64,000 nt of DNA, from NCBI GenBank assembly GCA_026126205.1, contig JAHCJP010000004.1, positions 124,001 through 188,000 of the forward strand, in the 5' to 3' direction. Of this stretch, positions 18,441 to 29,254 are shown in pieces. The notes under the pieces were generated by a model. That model was not told the DNA's origin, did not search any database, and saw only the letters and a program-made list of their open reading frames with translations. Within the stretch, counting starts at the first letter, position 1, and every line of letters begins with the position of its first letter. The DNA comes from Maricaulaceae bacterium (GTDB lineage Bacteria > Pseudomonadota > Alphaproteobacteria > Caulobacterales > Maricaulaceae). The position numbers and the translations under genes were made by a program.

Positions 18441-19434
18441 TGTTCGACCCATTGGTAGGCGCGAAGCGGGGATTTTACAAAAAGAACGCGAAAAATTGAA
18501 TTTTCATAATAGTAAAGATTTTAAAATACTTAGTTTGGATGGGGGCGGTATAAAAGGTTTATACACAAGTGCTTTTTTGCAACATATGGAAAATTCGTTA
18601 TCTAGCAGTGAATCAATATCGGATTATTTTGATCTAATTGCCGGAACATCTACCGGGGGAATTATCGCGCTAGCTTTGGCGGCTGGAGTGCCCGCTAGCG
18701 ATGTGCATGATTTATACACCCATAATGGAAAGAAAATATTTAAACCACAATCGCTCGGAATCTTTAAACCAAAGTGCAGCGCTCAAGCTTTGGTAGAGAT
18801 TTTAAAAAGTAAACTACAAGGTAAAAAACTACGTGATGTTCAATCTAGATTGTGCATACCTAGCGCAAATCATTTAACGGGTGAGAATGTGATATTTAAA
18901 ACGCCGCACCATCCTGATTATATTAAAGACGCACAGGTGTGGGTGTTGGATGTAGCGCTTGCTACGTCTGCAGCCCCAACATTTTTGCCGGCCCATCAAA
19001 TAGGAAAAGATCGTTTTCTTGATGGAGCCGTGGTAGCTAATAACCCTGTTATGGTTGCATTGGTTGATGCGCTTTCTTGCTTTAATATTGAAAGAAGACA
19101 AATAAAAATTCTCTCCATATCTCCGGGGGAGGCAGTGCCTGAGGTTAGTGTATCAAAGAGCTTAGGGGGAATGGCGATGTGGCTTACTGCTTATAAGCAC
19201 TTTGTGTTTCACGGGAGTAAGAATGCGGATGGGCAAGCGGGTTTGCTGATCGGACGGGACCGGCTTTACAGGTACATGCCACCTGATCACCATCGAAATA
19301 TAAACATGGATGACTATCGTCGCTCATTAGCGACACTGGCTGAGTTCGGGGCAATTGATGCTGAAGCAGCAAAGGATGAATTGCTAACTGAGTTCTTCTC
19401 GCAAAAAACTGAAAAGCCAGTGTTTTTTCACTAA
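18430..19434 (+). CDS. Patatin-like phospholipase CBASS effector (CapV/CapE type)
   Basis: A 334-residue patatin. It shows the oxyanion hole GGGIKG at residues 38-43, the nucleophile GTSTG with Ser74, and the catalytic Asp198 in DGA. CapV-like patatins bind the cyclic nucleotide and degrade inner-membrane phospholipids, killing the infected cell. The gene is strikingly AT-rich compared with the roughly 65-70% GC backbone and somewhat more than the cyclase gene, a sign of transfer or of separate origin. It is the last gene of the operon, whereas effectors are more often first. An in-frame GTG (18427) precedes the ATG chosen. Confidence 0.9.
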   Translation: MAGNVRPIGRREAGILQKEREKLNFHNSKDFKILSLDGGGIKGLYTSAFLQHMENSLSSSESISDYFDLIAGTSTGGIIALALAAGVPASDVHDLYTHNGKKIFKPQSLGIFKPKCSAQALVEILKSKLQGKKLRDVQSRLCIPSANHLTGENVIFKTPHHPDYIKDAQVWVLDVALATSAAPTFLPAHQIGKDRFLDGAVVANNPVMVALVDALSCFNIERRQIKILSISPGEAVPEVSVSKSLGGMAMWLTAYKHFVFHGSKNADGQAGLLIGRDRLYRYMPPDHHRNINMDDYRRSLATLAEFGAIDAEAAKDELLTEFFSQKTEKPVFFH

Positions 19435-19475
19435 ACCTCTTGCCCGACCGCTAGAGTCCGCCTCGGACACGGGGC

Positions 19476-21704
<2,229 letters not shown>

Positions 21705-21767
21705 CGCTTGGTTAAGGCTGGCGGGCGCAAGTTGCCGTCAGGGCTGGGGACCGGACCGGGATTGCAG

Positions 21768-22322
21768 ATGAGCGGCAGCTTCGACCGCGTGCGGGTGCTT
21801 GTGCTGGAAGACAATCAGCACATGTCCGCCATCCTGCGCACCATCCTGCAGGGCTTCGGCGTCCGCACCGTCGTCGAGGCCCGCGACGCCGCCGATGCCT
21901 TTGAAATGATGCGCGAAGTCAACCCGGACATCGCCCTGGTCGACTACCAGCTCGGCGACGTCAACGGGCTGGAGTTCACGCGCCTGGTGCGCAATTCGCC
22001 CGACAGCCCCAACAAATATCTGCCGATCATCATGGTCACCGGCCATACCGACCGCGCCCGCGTCATCGAGGCGATCAACGCCGGCGTCAACGAATACCTG
22101 GCCAAGCCGGTCAAGCCGGTGGACCTCTACGCCCGCCTGCTGGCGCTGATCGAGCGGCCGCGGCGCTTCCTGAAGGCGCCCGGCTATTTCGGCCCCGACC
22201 GCCGGCGGCGGCAGGACCCGCGCTATCAGGGCCCCTGGCGCCGCGCCGGGGACCAGGAGCGCCTCAATGCCGGCGCCGCGGAGGACGAAGGCCCGCCGGA
22301 CCTGAAAGAGCGGCTGGGGTAG
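21768..22322 (+). CDS. Single-domain response regulator with basic C-terminal tail
   Basis: A 184-residue receiver protein. The acidic pair Glu14-Asp15 (LVLEDNQ), the phosphoacceptor Asp59 (IALVDYQLGD), a Thr in MVTGHTD and Lys in YLAKPVKP complete the receiver site. After residue 130 comes a GYFGPDRRRRQDPR tail rather than a DNA-binding domain, a form seen in several alphaproteobacterial regulators of unknown output. The ATG at 21768 was chosen over an upstream GTG-type extension. Divergent from uvrB. Confidence 0.88.
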   Translation: MSGSFDRVRVLVLEDNQHMSAILRTILQGFGVRTVVEARDAADAFEMMREVNPDIALVDYQLGDVNGLEFTRLVRNSPDSPNKYLPIIMVTGHTDRARVIEAINAGVNEYLAKPVKPVDLYARLLALIERPRRFLKAPGYFGPDRRRRQDPRYQGPWRRAGDQERLNAGAAEDEGPPDLKERLG

Positions 22323-22325
22323 GGC

Positions 22326-23345
22326 TTACCCCGCCGCCTTCAGCAGCGCATCGACATCGGCCTGTTCCGTCGTCCAGCTGGCCACGAAGCGCGCCGAGCC
22401 GTCCGGCCAGCCGTAGAAGCCGGCGCCCGCCGCCTTCAGGCGCGCGGCGAGGGTTTCCGGCAGGCGCACGAACACCTCGTTGCCGTCAACGGGATGGGCG
22501 AGGGAGGCGCCCGGCAGCGCGCACAGCCCTTCGGCCAGGGCGCGCGCCATGGCGTTGGCCTGCGCGGCCAGCGTCAGCCACAGCCCGTCTTCCAGCCAGG
22601 CGTCGAACTGCGCGGCGATGAAGCGCATCTTGGCGGCCATCTGGCCGGCGCGCTTCTGGCGGATCTGCAATTCCGCGAACCGCTCCATGGCGGCGGGGAA
22701 CAGGATCACCGCCTCGGCCATCGCCGCGCCGCCCTTGGTGGCGCCGAGGCTGAGCGCGTCCGCCCCCGCCCGCCAGGTCAGGTCCGCCGGGCTGGCGCCG
22801 GTCGCCGCCACGGCGTTGGCGAAGCGCGCGCCGTCGATGTGAACACTCATGCCATGGCGGTTCGCGGCCGCGGCGCGTTCGGCGGTCTCGGCGGGGCTAT
22901 AGGCGCAGCCGGCCTCGTTGAGATTGGACAGCGACAGCACTCGCGGCGGGCTGGCGTGGACGAAGTCCTGCGGCCATTGCGCCAGCGCGTCTTCCAGCGC
23001 GCCCATGGCGATCTTGCCGTGTTCGCCGGGCAGGGCGATCAGCTTCGCCCCGCCGGTGAAGAATTCCGGCGCCCCGCGCTCGTCGCGGTGGATATGCGCC
23101 TCGTCATGGCAGAGCACGGCCCCGTGCGCCGGGCACAAAGCGGACAGGGCGAGCGCGTTGGCCGCCGTGCCGGAACTGGCGAACAGCAGTTTCAGATCGG
23201 TCTCGAAAATCTCCTTCAGCCGCGCCTCGACGCGGGCGGAGAGGGCGTCGGCCCCATAGCTGGGCGCATAGCCGGTATTGGCTCTCGCCATCGCCTCGAT
23301 CACGGCCGGGTGCGCGGGCGCGGTGGTGTCGGACAGGAAGTTCAT
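22326..23345 (-). CDS. Low-specificity L-threonine aldolase-like PLP enzyme
   Basis: A 339-residue fold-type I PLP enzyme of the beta-eliminating lyase family. The PLP contacts are Asp171 (HIDGARF) and the Schiff-base Lys204 (SLGATKGG), with FASSGTAANALAL near residue 55 and HDEAHIHRDERGAPEFFTGG. Such enzymes split L-threonine or L-allo-threonine to glycine and acetaldehyde. The Met at 23345 gives the normal MNFLSD start; 12 extra in-frame codons upstream are unlikely. Confidence 0.9.
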   Translation of the reverse strand: MNFLSDTTAPAHPAVIEAMARANTGYAPSYGADALSARVEARLKEIFETDLKLLFASSGTAANALALSALCPAHGAVLCHDEAHIHRDERGAPEFFTGGAKLIALPGEHGKIAMGALEDALAQWPQDFVHASPPRVLSLSNLNEAGCAYSPAETAERAAAANRHGMSVHIDGARFANAVAATGASPADLTWRAGADALSLGATKGGAAMAEAVILFPAAMERFAELQIRQKRAGQMAAKMRFIAAQFDAWLEDGLWLTLAAQANAMARALAEGLCALPGASLAHPVDGNEVFVRLPETLAARLKAAGAGFYGWPDGSARFVASWTTEQADVDALLKAAG

Positions 23346-23377
23346 GGCGAGGAGGGGAGCCGCAAGCGGGCCCGCCG

Positions 23378-24079
23378 TCAATCCCCGAAGGCGGGGTCCG
23401 GGCGCGTCGCCGGCAGGCTTTCGCGGTCGGCGGCGCCGAGGCCGGGATGGCGGCGCTGCGACAGGGTGACGACGCCGCCGGGGTCGGGCGTGCGCACCCC
23501 GAAACGGGCGCGGATTCCGGCGACGTCAATGGGGCCGAGACCGGCCTCGGAAAGGGTCTGCGGGCCAATGGGAGCGGCCAGGTTCGCGGCGGCGCGCGCC
23601 TGCTGCGGACAGACGCCGGTGCGCGCGAAACGCTCCGGATCGCCCGGGCATTGCAGCGCGTGCAACAGCGACCGCGTCCCGGGCGCCAGCGGGTAGACGT
23701 CCGCGCCTTCCGGCGCAGGGCCGGCGGCCGGTTCCGGCGCGCCGGACCGGGCGGAAACCGGCGCCGCCGGGGGCGCAGATTCCAACCGTCTTTCCGCTCC
23801 ATCTTCCACCCCCCCTTCCATCCTGTCTTCATCCTCCTGCAACGGCGTCTCCACCCCCTCTTCCATCACCACCCGGTCTGTCACGGGCCCGATTTCCGGT
23901 TCCGGCGCCGGTTCGGGGAGCGAAACCAGCGTCACGCTCACCGCCCGCGGCGCCGGCGCGGCGGACGGGCGCGGTGATAAAATCATCAGCGCGAACAGCG
24001 CGAGATGGAGGGCGAGCGCCAGCGCGAAAGCGGCGACGCGGCGGCCGGGGGCGGACTGCATCCAGTGTCGAAGCGTCAT
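23378..24079 (-). CDS. Inner-membrane-anchored protein with TonB-like N-terminus, unknown function
   Basis: A 233-residue protein. One membrane segment (residues 14-33) is followed by a Pro/Glu-rich periplasmic linker and a C-terminal part with two Cys (LHALQCPGDPERFARTGVCPQQ). The layout resembles TonB-type energy transducers or other membrane-tethered periplasmic proteins, but no TonB C-terminal domain is recognised. It follows the divergent DUF3052 gene and precedes the aldolase gene on the same strand. Confidence 0.7.
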   Translation of the reverse strand: MTLRHWMQSAPGRRVAAFALALALHLALFALMILSPRPSAAPAPRAVSVTLVSLPEPAPEPEIGPVTDRVVMEEGVETPLQEDEDRMEGGVEDGAERRLESAPPAAPVSARSGAPEPAAGPAPEGADVYPLAPGTRSLLHALQCPGDPERFARTGVCPQQARAAANLAAPIGPQTLSEAGLGPIDVAGIRARFGVRTPDPGGVVTLSQRRHPGLGAADRESLPATRPDPAFGD

Positions 24080-24160
24080 GGCGCCCGCGATCGCTGATTC
24101 CGGCCCCCGCCGGGTTCGGCCTTACAAGACAAATGCCGGAAAAACCAGTAGCTTCGCGCC

Positions 24161-24613
24161 ATGGGTGACGCCGCCGGATATTCCGGAGCGCTGTTGATGA
24201 AGAAGCTGGGGGCGAAGCCCGGCGCGGCGGCGCTTTACGTCGCGGTTCCGGAAACCATCGCCCCCCTGCACGCCTATGCGGACTGGGGCGTGCTGCACCG
24301 CGCGGATTCCGCCGCCGCCGCGCCCGGCGGCCCGTTCGATTTCATCCATGTGTTCGAGACGGAGGCCCCGGCGCTGGCCGCGGCGCTGCCGGCGCTGAAA
24401 CGGCGGCTGTCGCCAGCCGGGATGATCTGGGCGTCCTGGCCGAAGAAGGCGGCGAAGGTTCCGACGACGCTGGGCGAGGACGCGATCCGCGCCATGGCGC
24501 TGGGCGCCGGCCTGGTGGACGTGAAGGTGTGCGCGGTGGACGCCGTCTGGTCCGGCCTGAAACTGGTGATCCCGGTGAAGGACCGGCCGGAAGGGGCGGG
24601 GTCCGCTCCGTAG
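24161..24613 (+). CDS. DUF3052 protein
   Basis: A 150-residue DUF3052 protein: GYSGALLMKKLGAKPG at the start, then FDFIHVFE and the end DVKVCAVDAVWSGLKLVIPVKDR. The family is widespread and small, of unknown function. The gene is intact, but its last 107 coding bases are repeated 874 bp downstream beyond the toxin-antitoxin genes, so the insertion rebuilt or duplicated the gene tail. Confidence 0.88.
   Translation: MGDAAGYSGALLMKKLGAKPGAAALYVAVPETIAPLHAYADWGVLHRADSAAAAPGGPFDFIHVFETEAPALAAALPALKRRLSPAGMIWASWPKKAAKVPTTLGEDAIRAMALGAGLVDVKVCAVDAVWSGLKLVIPVKDRPEGAGSAP
24489..24595 (+). repeat. 107-bp direct repeat, copy 1 (tail of DUF3052 gene)
   Basis: Identical to 25363-25469 at 106 of 107 positions (C at 24553, G at 25427). 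This copy is part of the intact DUF3052 coding sequence. The two copies bracket the higBA genes exactly, with an 874-bp offset. Confidence 0.95.
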
Positions 24614-24637
24614 CCATCCCAAATCAGAAACCGCTTG

Positions 24638-24658
24638 GTCCCAATTTGGGACTATGAT
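24638..24658 (+). promoter_or_regulatory. Operator/-10 region of the higBA operon
   Basis: A perfect inverted repeat GTCCCAA-T-TTGGGAC (24638-24652) abuts a good -10 hexamer TATGAT (24653-24658), 13 bases before the higB ATG. A related half-site (ATCCCAAAT) lies at 24617. The layout is that of an antitoxin operator covering the promoter, giving autoregulation. No clear -35 box was found. Confidence 0.6.
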
Positions 24659-24671
24659 AGGGTCTCCCCTA

Positions 24672-24974
24672 ATGCGGATTATCGCGCTTGGCACACTGAA
24701 AGCGTTTCTGAGCAGCGAGCCCGCTTTCGCTGACGCGCACGAACCTGTGATGGCGTGGCATCGTCAGGTGCTTCGCGCCGATTGGGCGTCGCCGGCGGAA
24801 CTCAAACGGGACATCCGCAGCGCCAGCATTCTCAAGGATGGCCGGGCCGTGTTCAACATCGCCGGCAACAAGTACCGCATCGTGGTGTGGATCAACTATC
24901 CCTACCGCGTCGTCTATATCCGGTTCATCGGCACGCATCGCCAGTACGACCGGATCGACGCGCAAACGATATGA
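24672..24974 (+). CDS. higB: HigB-type toxin of a type II toxin-antitoxin system
   Basis: A 100-residue RelE-superfamily HigB. The family core is MRIIALGTLKAF at the start, KRDIRSASILKDGRAVFNIAGNKYRIVVWINY and the end FIGTHRQYDRID. HigB toxins cut mRNA on the ribosome. The start at 24672 gives the standard N-terminus; 6 extra in-frame codons lie upstream. The toxin gene precedes the antitoxin gene, the usual hig order; 11 bases separate them. Confidence 0.9.
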   Translation: MRIIALGTLKAFLSSEPAFADAHEPVMAWHRQVLRADWASPAELKRDIRSASILKDGRAVFNIAGNKYRIVVWINYPYRVVYIRFIGTHRQYDRIDAQTI

Positions 24975-24985
24975 GGAGAGGAACG

Positions 24986-25357
24986 ATGGACGTGACGCCG
25001 ATCAAGACCAAACGCGATCATGCCCGTGCGCTCAGGGAGATCGAACGTCTCATGGACGCCCGGCCCGATACGCCGGAGGGCGACCGGCTGGACGTGCTCG
25101 TCACCCTGGTCGAAGCGTGGGAGGCGAAACACTATCGGATCGGCTTTCCCGATCCCGTCGAAGCCATCAAGTATCACATGGAGAACCAGGCCCTGAAGCC
25201 CAAGGACCTGATTCCGTATATCGGCAGCCGCAACCGCGTCTACGAAGTGCTCAACCGCAAGCGGCCGCTGACGCTCAAAATGGTCTGGCGGCTGCATCAG
25301 GGCCTCGGCATCCCCGCCGAATCCCTGATCAAGGCGCCGGAGGAACAGGCGGCCTGA
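24986..25357 (+). CDS. higA: HigA-type antitoxin with HTH
   Basis: A 123-residue antitoxin. The N-terminal half (EIERLMDARPDTPEGDRLDVLVTLVEAWE) is the HigA-specific helix region, and the C-terminal half is a Xre-like HTH (DLIPYIGSRNRVYEVLNRKRPLT). It neutralises HigB and should bind the palindrome at 24638. A strong GAGGAGAGGAACG ribosome site precedes the ATG. The second DUF3052 tail begins 6 bases after its stop. Confidence 0.9.
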   Translation: MDVTPIKTKRDHARALREIERLMDARPDTPEGDRLDVLVTLVEAWEAKHYRIGFPDPVEAIKYHMENQALKPKDLIPYIGSRNRVYEVLNRKRPLTLKMVWRLHQGLGIPAESLIKAPEEQAA

Positions 25358-25362
25358 CAGGG

Positions 25363-25469
25363 GCGCCATGGCGCTGGGCGCCGGCCTGGTGGACGTGAAG
25401 GTGTGCGCGGTGGACGCCGTCTGGTCGGGCCTGAAACTGGTGATCCCGGTGAAGGACCGGCCGGAAGGG
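25363..25469 (+). repeat. 107-bp direct repeat, copy 2 (orphan DUF3052 tail)
   Basis: Second copy of the DUF3052 gene tail (106/107 identical to 24489-24595), with no gene head in front of it. It starts 6 bases after higA. Beyond it the two flanks diverge, and RHS-derived sequence begins about 160 bases further on. It reads as the original end of the gene left behind when higBA arrived with its own copy of the tail, or as a tandem duplication. Confidence 0.92.
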
Positions 25470-25594
25470 CAGCGCACACGTCCATAAGGCGGGCGCTGCT
25501 GCATCCGCATGTTCGGCGCACCATCCGCCGCGGAGCCTGTCCCGGACGCGGGCATGGCCCGCGATCCGGGAACCCGGCGCCCGGCGTTCGCCGG

Positions 25595-25619
25595 GGATTC
25601 GATCCCCCGGATCGAATCC
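25595..25619. repeat. Perfect 11-bp inverted repeat
   Basis: GGATTCGATCC-CCC-GGATCGAATCC, a perfect palindrome with a 3-base centre, lies a few bases before the RHS remnant begins. It sits in a stretch (25525-25580) resembling the GAGCCTGTCCC...GGG palindromic repeats seen at 15.9, 16.3 and 26.77 kb. Possible end or recombination site of the rearranged segment. Confidence 0.6.
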
Positions 25620-25627
25620 TGATCCGG

Positions 25628-26209
25628 CTCACCCTGCAGACCGATCCCGTCCTCTACGCCGACCAGATGAACCTCTATGCCTATGTCGGGAACAATCCGC
25701 TCAATGCGACGGACCCGAGCGGGATGTGCGAAGCTGGAACACCGAACTGTCCCGAGCCGGGGCAGCGGCAAAAAGAATACGAAGAATCACAAAGACAAGA
25801 ACAAAATCAAAACCCCATATCTCAAGTAGTTAGCGCAGTTTCAGACTTTATTGCAAATTATAATACAATGGTTGAGCATAATTTTATTGGAGCTGATAAG
25901 TATTATCACTGTGCTGCAAATTGTGAGGCTGCACAAAGGGGAGAAATTGGTGAGAGTGTCGCAAATGTTATCTCCGATGCAAGAGAAGTATCCGATGTAA
26001 TGAGAGAAATTATCGATCAAACTCTTGGGCGATCCGACAATGATTTTAGCGAATACATCCAAGATGCTCGCGAGGATCTGGAGGCTAATGAGTTTGGGAG
26101 GGCGGCCCCTCATCAGCCAGGGTTTCAAAGCTGCCGAGTTTCGTGTATGCATTATTGGCCGTCGCCACAACATAATCCACGGACGCCAAACGAAAGTAGA
26201 AGGTATTGA
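25628..26209 (+). pseudogene. Truncated RHS protein: end of core plus C-terminal toxin-like tip
   Basis: The open frame encodes the end of an RHS repeat-associated core (LQTDPVLYADQMNLYAYVG, NNPLNATDPSG) with nothing of the long YD-repeat barrel in front. After DPSG the tip is complete, about 160 residues, and AT-rich. Its pattern is GADKYYHCAANCEAAQRG, SDAREVSDV, then EDLEANEFGRAAP and a final two-Cys segment (CRVSCMHYW), recalling the HC/NC-type tip found on many RHS proteins. It is an orphan tip cassette: without core and export signals it is probably not made as a working effector. The ATG at 25667 is a possible start. Confidence 0.75.
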
Positions 26210-26218
26210 GGCAGGGTT

Positions 26219-26386
26219 ATGAAGAGAATAACACATAAAAGCGCTATACATATAATAATCGTTATCGTGTGCACAATAATTATAGTTGTTTCTTTTGTGA
26301 GAATTGGCAGATGGCTTGAGGTTGACAAATGTTACAATTTGGGGGGGTACTGGGACAGAATTAATAATGTTTGTGTAAGGGAATAA
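26219..26386 (+). CDS. 55-residue membrane protein, candidate immunity protein for the RHS tip
   Basis: A short frame starting with ATG 9 bases after the RHS stop. It encodes one strongly hydrophobic helix (residues 10-27) with basic residues before it, then a short exposed tail, DKCYNLGGYWDRINNVC, with paired Cys around a GG turn. The same CxxxGGxW...C tail occurs in many tiny proteins found next to toxins. Base composition is as AT-rich as the RHS tip and unlike the backbone. Position, coupling and topology suggest the cognate immunity protein; this is inference. Confidence 0.6.
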   Translation: MKRITHKSAIHIIIVIVCTIIIVVSFVRIGRWLEVDKCYNLGGYWDRINNVCVRE

Positions 26387-26455
26387 TCTAAACTATGTGT
26401 GCGAGTTTTTTTATTATTAGTGCTGCCAGATTGAACTATCTGCGAGCATGGCGCG

Positions 26456-26698
26456 GCGTTCACGCGCAGCTATGCGATCAACTATTCGGAAAACCCGAAC
26501 TGCCCGACTTGCGACCTCGACCAGGTGCAGGGGTTCACCACCACCGGCGGGCTGACCAATTCGATGGCGTATCTCTACGACGCCAACGGCAATCTCTCCA
26601 ACACGCCGTGGACGCTCTACATCCACGGCGATTGTCCGATTGCGCGTCCTCGCCCCGGCGGGGCCGGGGCTGCGGGCGCCGCGGGCGCAACCGGCTGA
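26456..26698 (+). pseudogene. YD-repeat (RHS) fragment
   Basis: The frame translates as FTRSYAINYSENPNCPTC..., then GFTTTGGLTNSMAYLYDANGNLSN, with a clear YDANGN YD-repeat motif, and then runs into unrelated Gly/Ala sequence and a TGA. It has no start and is about 80 codons. It lies downstream of the core end and tip, the reverse of the order in an intact rhs gene, so the locus is rearranged. From 26699 to 26824 nothing is recognised except another GAGCCTGTCCC palindromic repeat at 26770-26820. Confidence 0.65.
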
Positions 26699-26824
26699 CC
26701 ACCATCGGCTCCTTCCTGCGCGGCGGGGGCTGGAGCCCGCCCACGGACGCCTGGGCGAGCTGGTCAATGCGCGGAGCCTGTCCCCGGGCCGGCCTCCGGC
26801 CGGACCCGGTTCCCGGTCCGCCGG

Positions 26825-26983
26825 TCACACGCGGCGCGGTTTCTGCTCCGGCTCGCGCCGGGTCTCGAACAGCGAGAACGCCTTTTCGGACCGGGTGCGG
26901 TTCAGCGCCGTCCACAGCGGCGGCGCGGCTGAAGGCGCTCCCGGGGCGGGAGGATTGGCGGGTTTGGAGCGGCCGAACATCAT
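26825..26983 (-). CDS. Small basic protein, unknown function
   Basis: A 52-residue frame starting MMFGRSKPAN, Pro-rich at first, then LWTALNRTRSEKAFSLFETRREPEQKPRR. It is not a shadow of any other gene. Its ATG overlaps the stop of the small membrane protein gene as ATGA, which supports both as real and coupled. No family recognised. Confidence 0.5.
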   Translation of the reverse strand: MMFGRSKPANPPAPGAPSAAPPLWTALNRTRSEKAFSLFETRREPEQKPRRV

Positions 26984-27141
26984 TCGGCCTCCGCGGCGGG
27001 CGGGTCGCTGTACAGCGAGCGGCTGCGCTCCAGGCCGTCGGCGAACAGGAACCAGCTGGCGGCGAAGATCGCCAGCGCCAGCAGGATCCCGGCCCAGCCG
27101 CCGGCGCCCGATTGCGGCGAAGTGTGAATCAGCGAGCTCAT
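26980..27141 (-). CDS. Small single-pass membrane protein, unknown function
   Basis: A 53-residue protein with one membrane helix (GILLALAIFAASWFLFADGL, about residues 17-36) and an acidic end. The start at 27141 has the Shine-Dalgarno AAAAAGGGGACGG; a longer frame from 27177 would bury it. Coupled by ATGA to the 52-residue gene. Divergent from aspC. Confidence 0.55.
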   Translation of the reverse strand: MSSLIHTSPQSGAGGWAGILLALAIFAASWFLFADGLERSRSLYSDPPAAEAE

Positions 27142-27252
27142 GTCCGTCCCCTTTTTCGAATGTTTGCGTCCCTTCATGGCGCGCTTCCCTCCCCGGATGC
27201 GGCCTTGCCTGAGCAGGCGTTAACCACGCTGGCGGCGGAAACGGGCCGGTGA

Positions 27253-28587
<1,335 letters not shown>

Positions 28588-28678
28588 TATAGGTTTGCGC
28601 TATGGGCGGGCCTGAAAACATCTATTTGCTTCATGCGCGGCGCCTCCCCATCTTGCGGGGCAGGGAAAGGAGCCCGTC

Positions 28679-29146
28679 ATGAGCATCAATATGGGCCTGT
28701 CGCAGGCGCAGCGCGAGGAAATGGCCGCGGCCGTCACCGCGGTGCTGGCCGACACCTATGCGCTGTATTTCAAGACCCACGCCTATCACTGGAACGTCAC
28801 CGGGCCGCGCTTTCACGACCTGCACCTGCTGTTCGAGACCCAGTATAACGAGCTGTGGACGGCGACCGACGTGATCGCCGAACGCATTCGCGCCCTGGGC
28901 GTGAAGGCCCCCGGCTCCTACGCCGAGATGGACAAGCATTCGACCATCAAGTTCGACGCGGCGCCGGACGCCGACGCCATGGTCGCCGATCTGCTGGCTG
29001 GCCACGAACAGGTGGTCAAGACCGCGCGCAAGGCGCTGGAGCTGGCCGGCAAACATGGCGATGAGGCGACGGCGGACCTGCTGGCCCCGCGCATCAGCGC
29101 CCATGAAAAGACCGCTTGGATGCTGCGCGCCACGCTGGGCGGGTGA
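28679..29146 (+). CDS. dps: Dps-family ferritin-like protein
   Basis: A 155-residue Dps. The intersubunit ferroxidase residues are in KTHAYHWNVTGPRFHDLH and LFETQYNELWTATDVIAERIRALG. Dps stores iron using H2O2 and shields DNA in stress and stationary phase. A strong AAAGGAG ribosome site lies before the ATG. No OxyR-type site was identified upstream. Confidence 0.94.
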   Translation: MSINMGLSQAQREEMAAAVTAVLADTYALYFKTHAYHWNVTGPRFHDLHLLFETQYNELWTATDVIAERIRALGVKAPGSYAEMDKHSTIKFDAAPDADAMVADLLAGHEQVVKTARKALELAGKHGDEATADLLAPRISAHEKTAWMLRATLGG

Positions 29147-29254
29147 GGGGGTATGGGCGTGCTCCGGCGCTGGCGGGCGGCACAATGGGATGTTCATGTG
29201 GTGTGGTGAGAACAATTATTACGATGCGTGAGCATTGAGGCTTTAGTGAGAGGA

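Noticed and set aside
16726..19434. Full type II CBASS with E1-E2 Cap2 and JAB Cap3
   Set aside because: The middle gene is only 158 residues with an E2 Cys motif; uvrB follows directly, leaving no room for E1 or JAB genes.
24489..25469. Possible CRISPR or insertion sequence because of long direct repeats
   Set aside because: Only two copies 874 bp apart, and the content between is higBA; no transposase or spacer pattern.
25403..25627. N-terminal extension of the RHS frame
   Set aside because: It runs through the second DUF3052 tail out of frame and through palindromic repeats; the residues have no RHS similarity, so the frame is open by chance.
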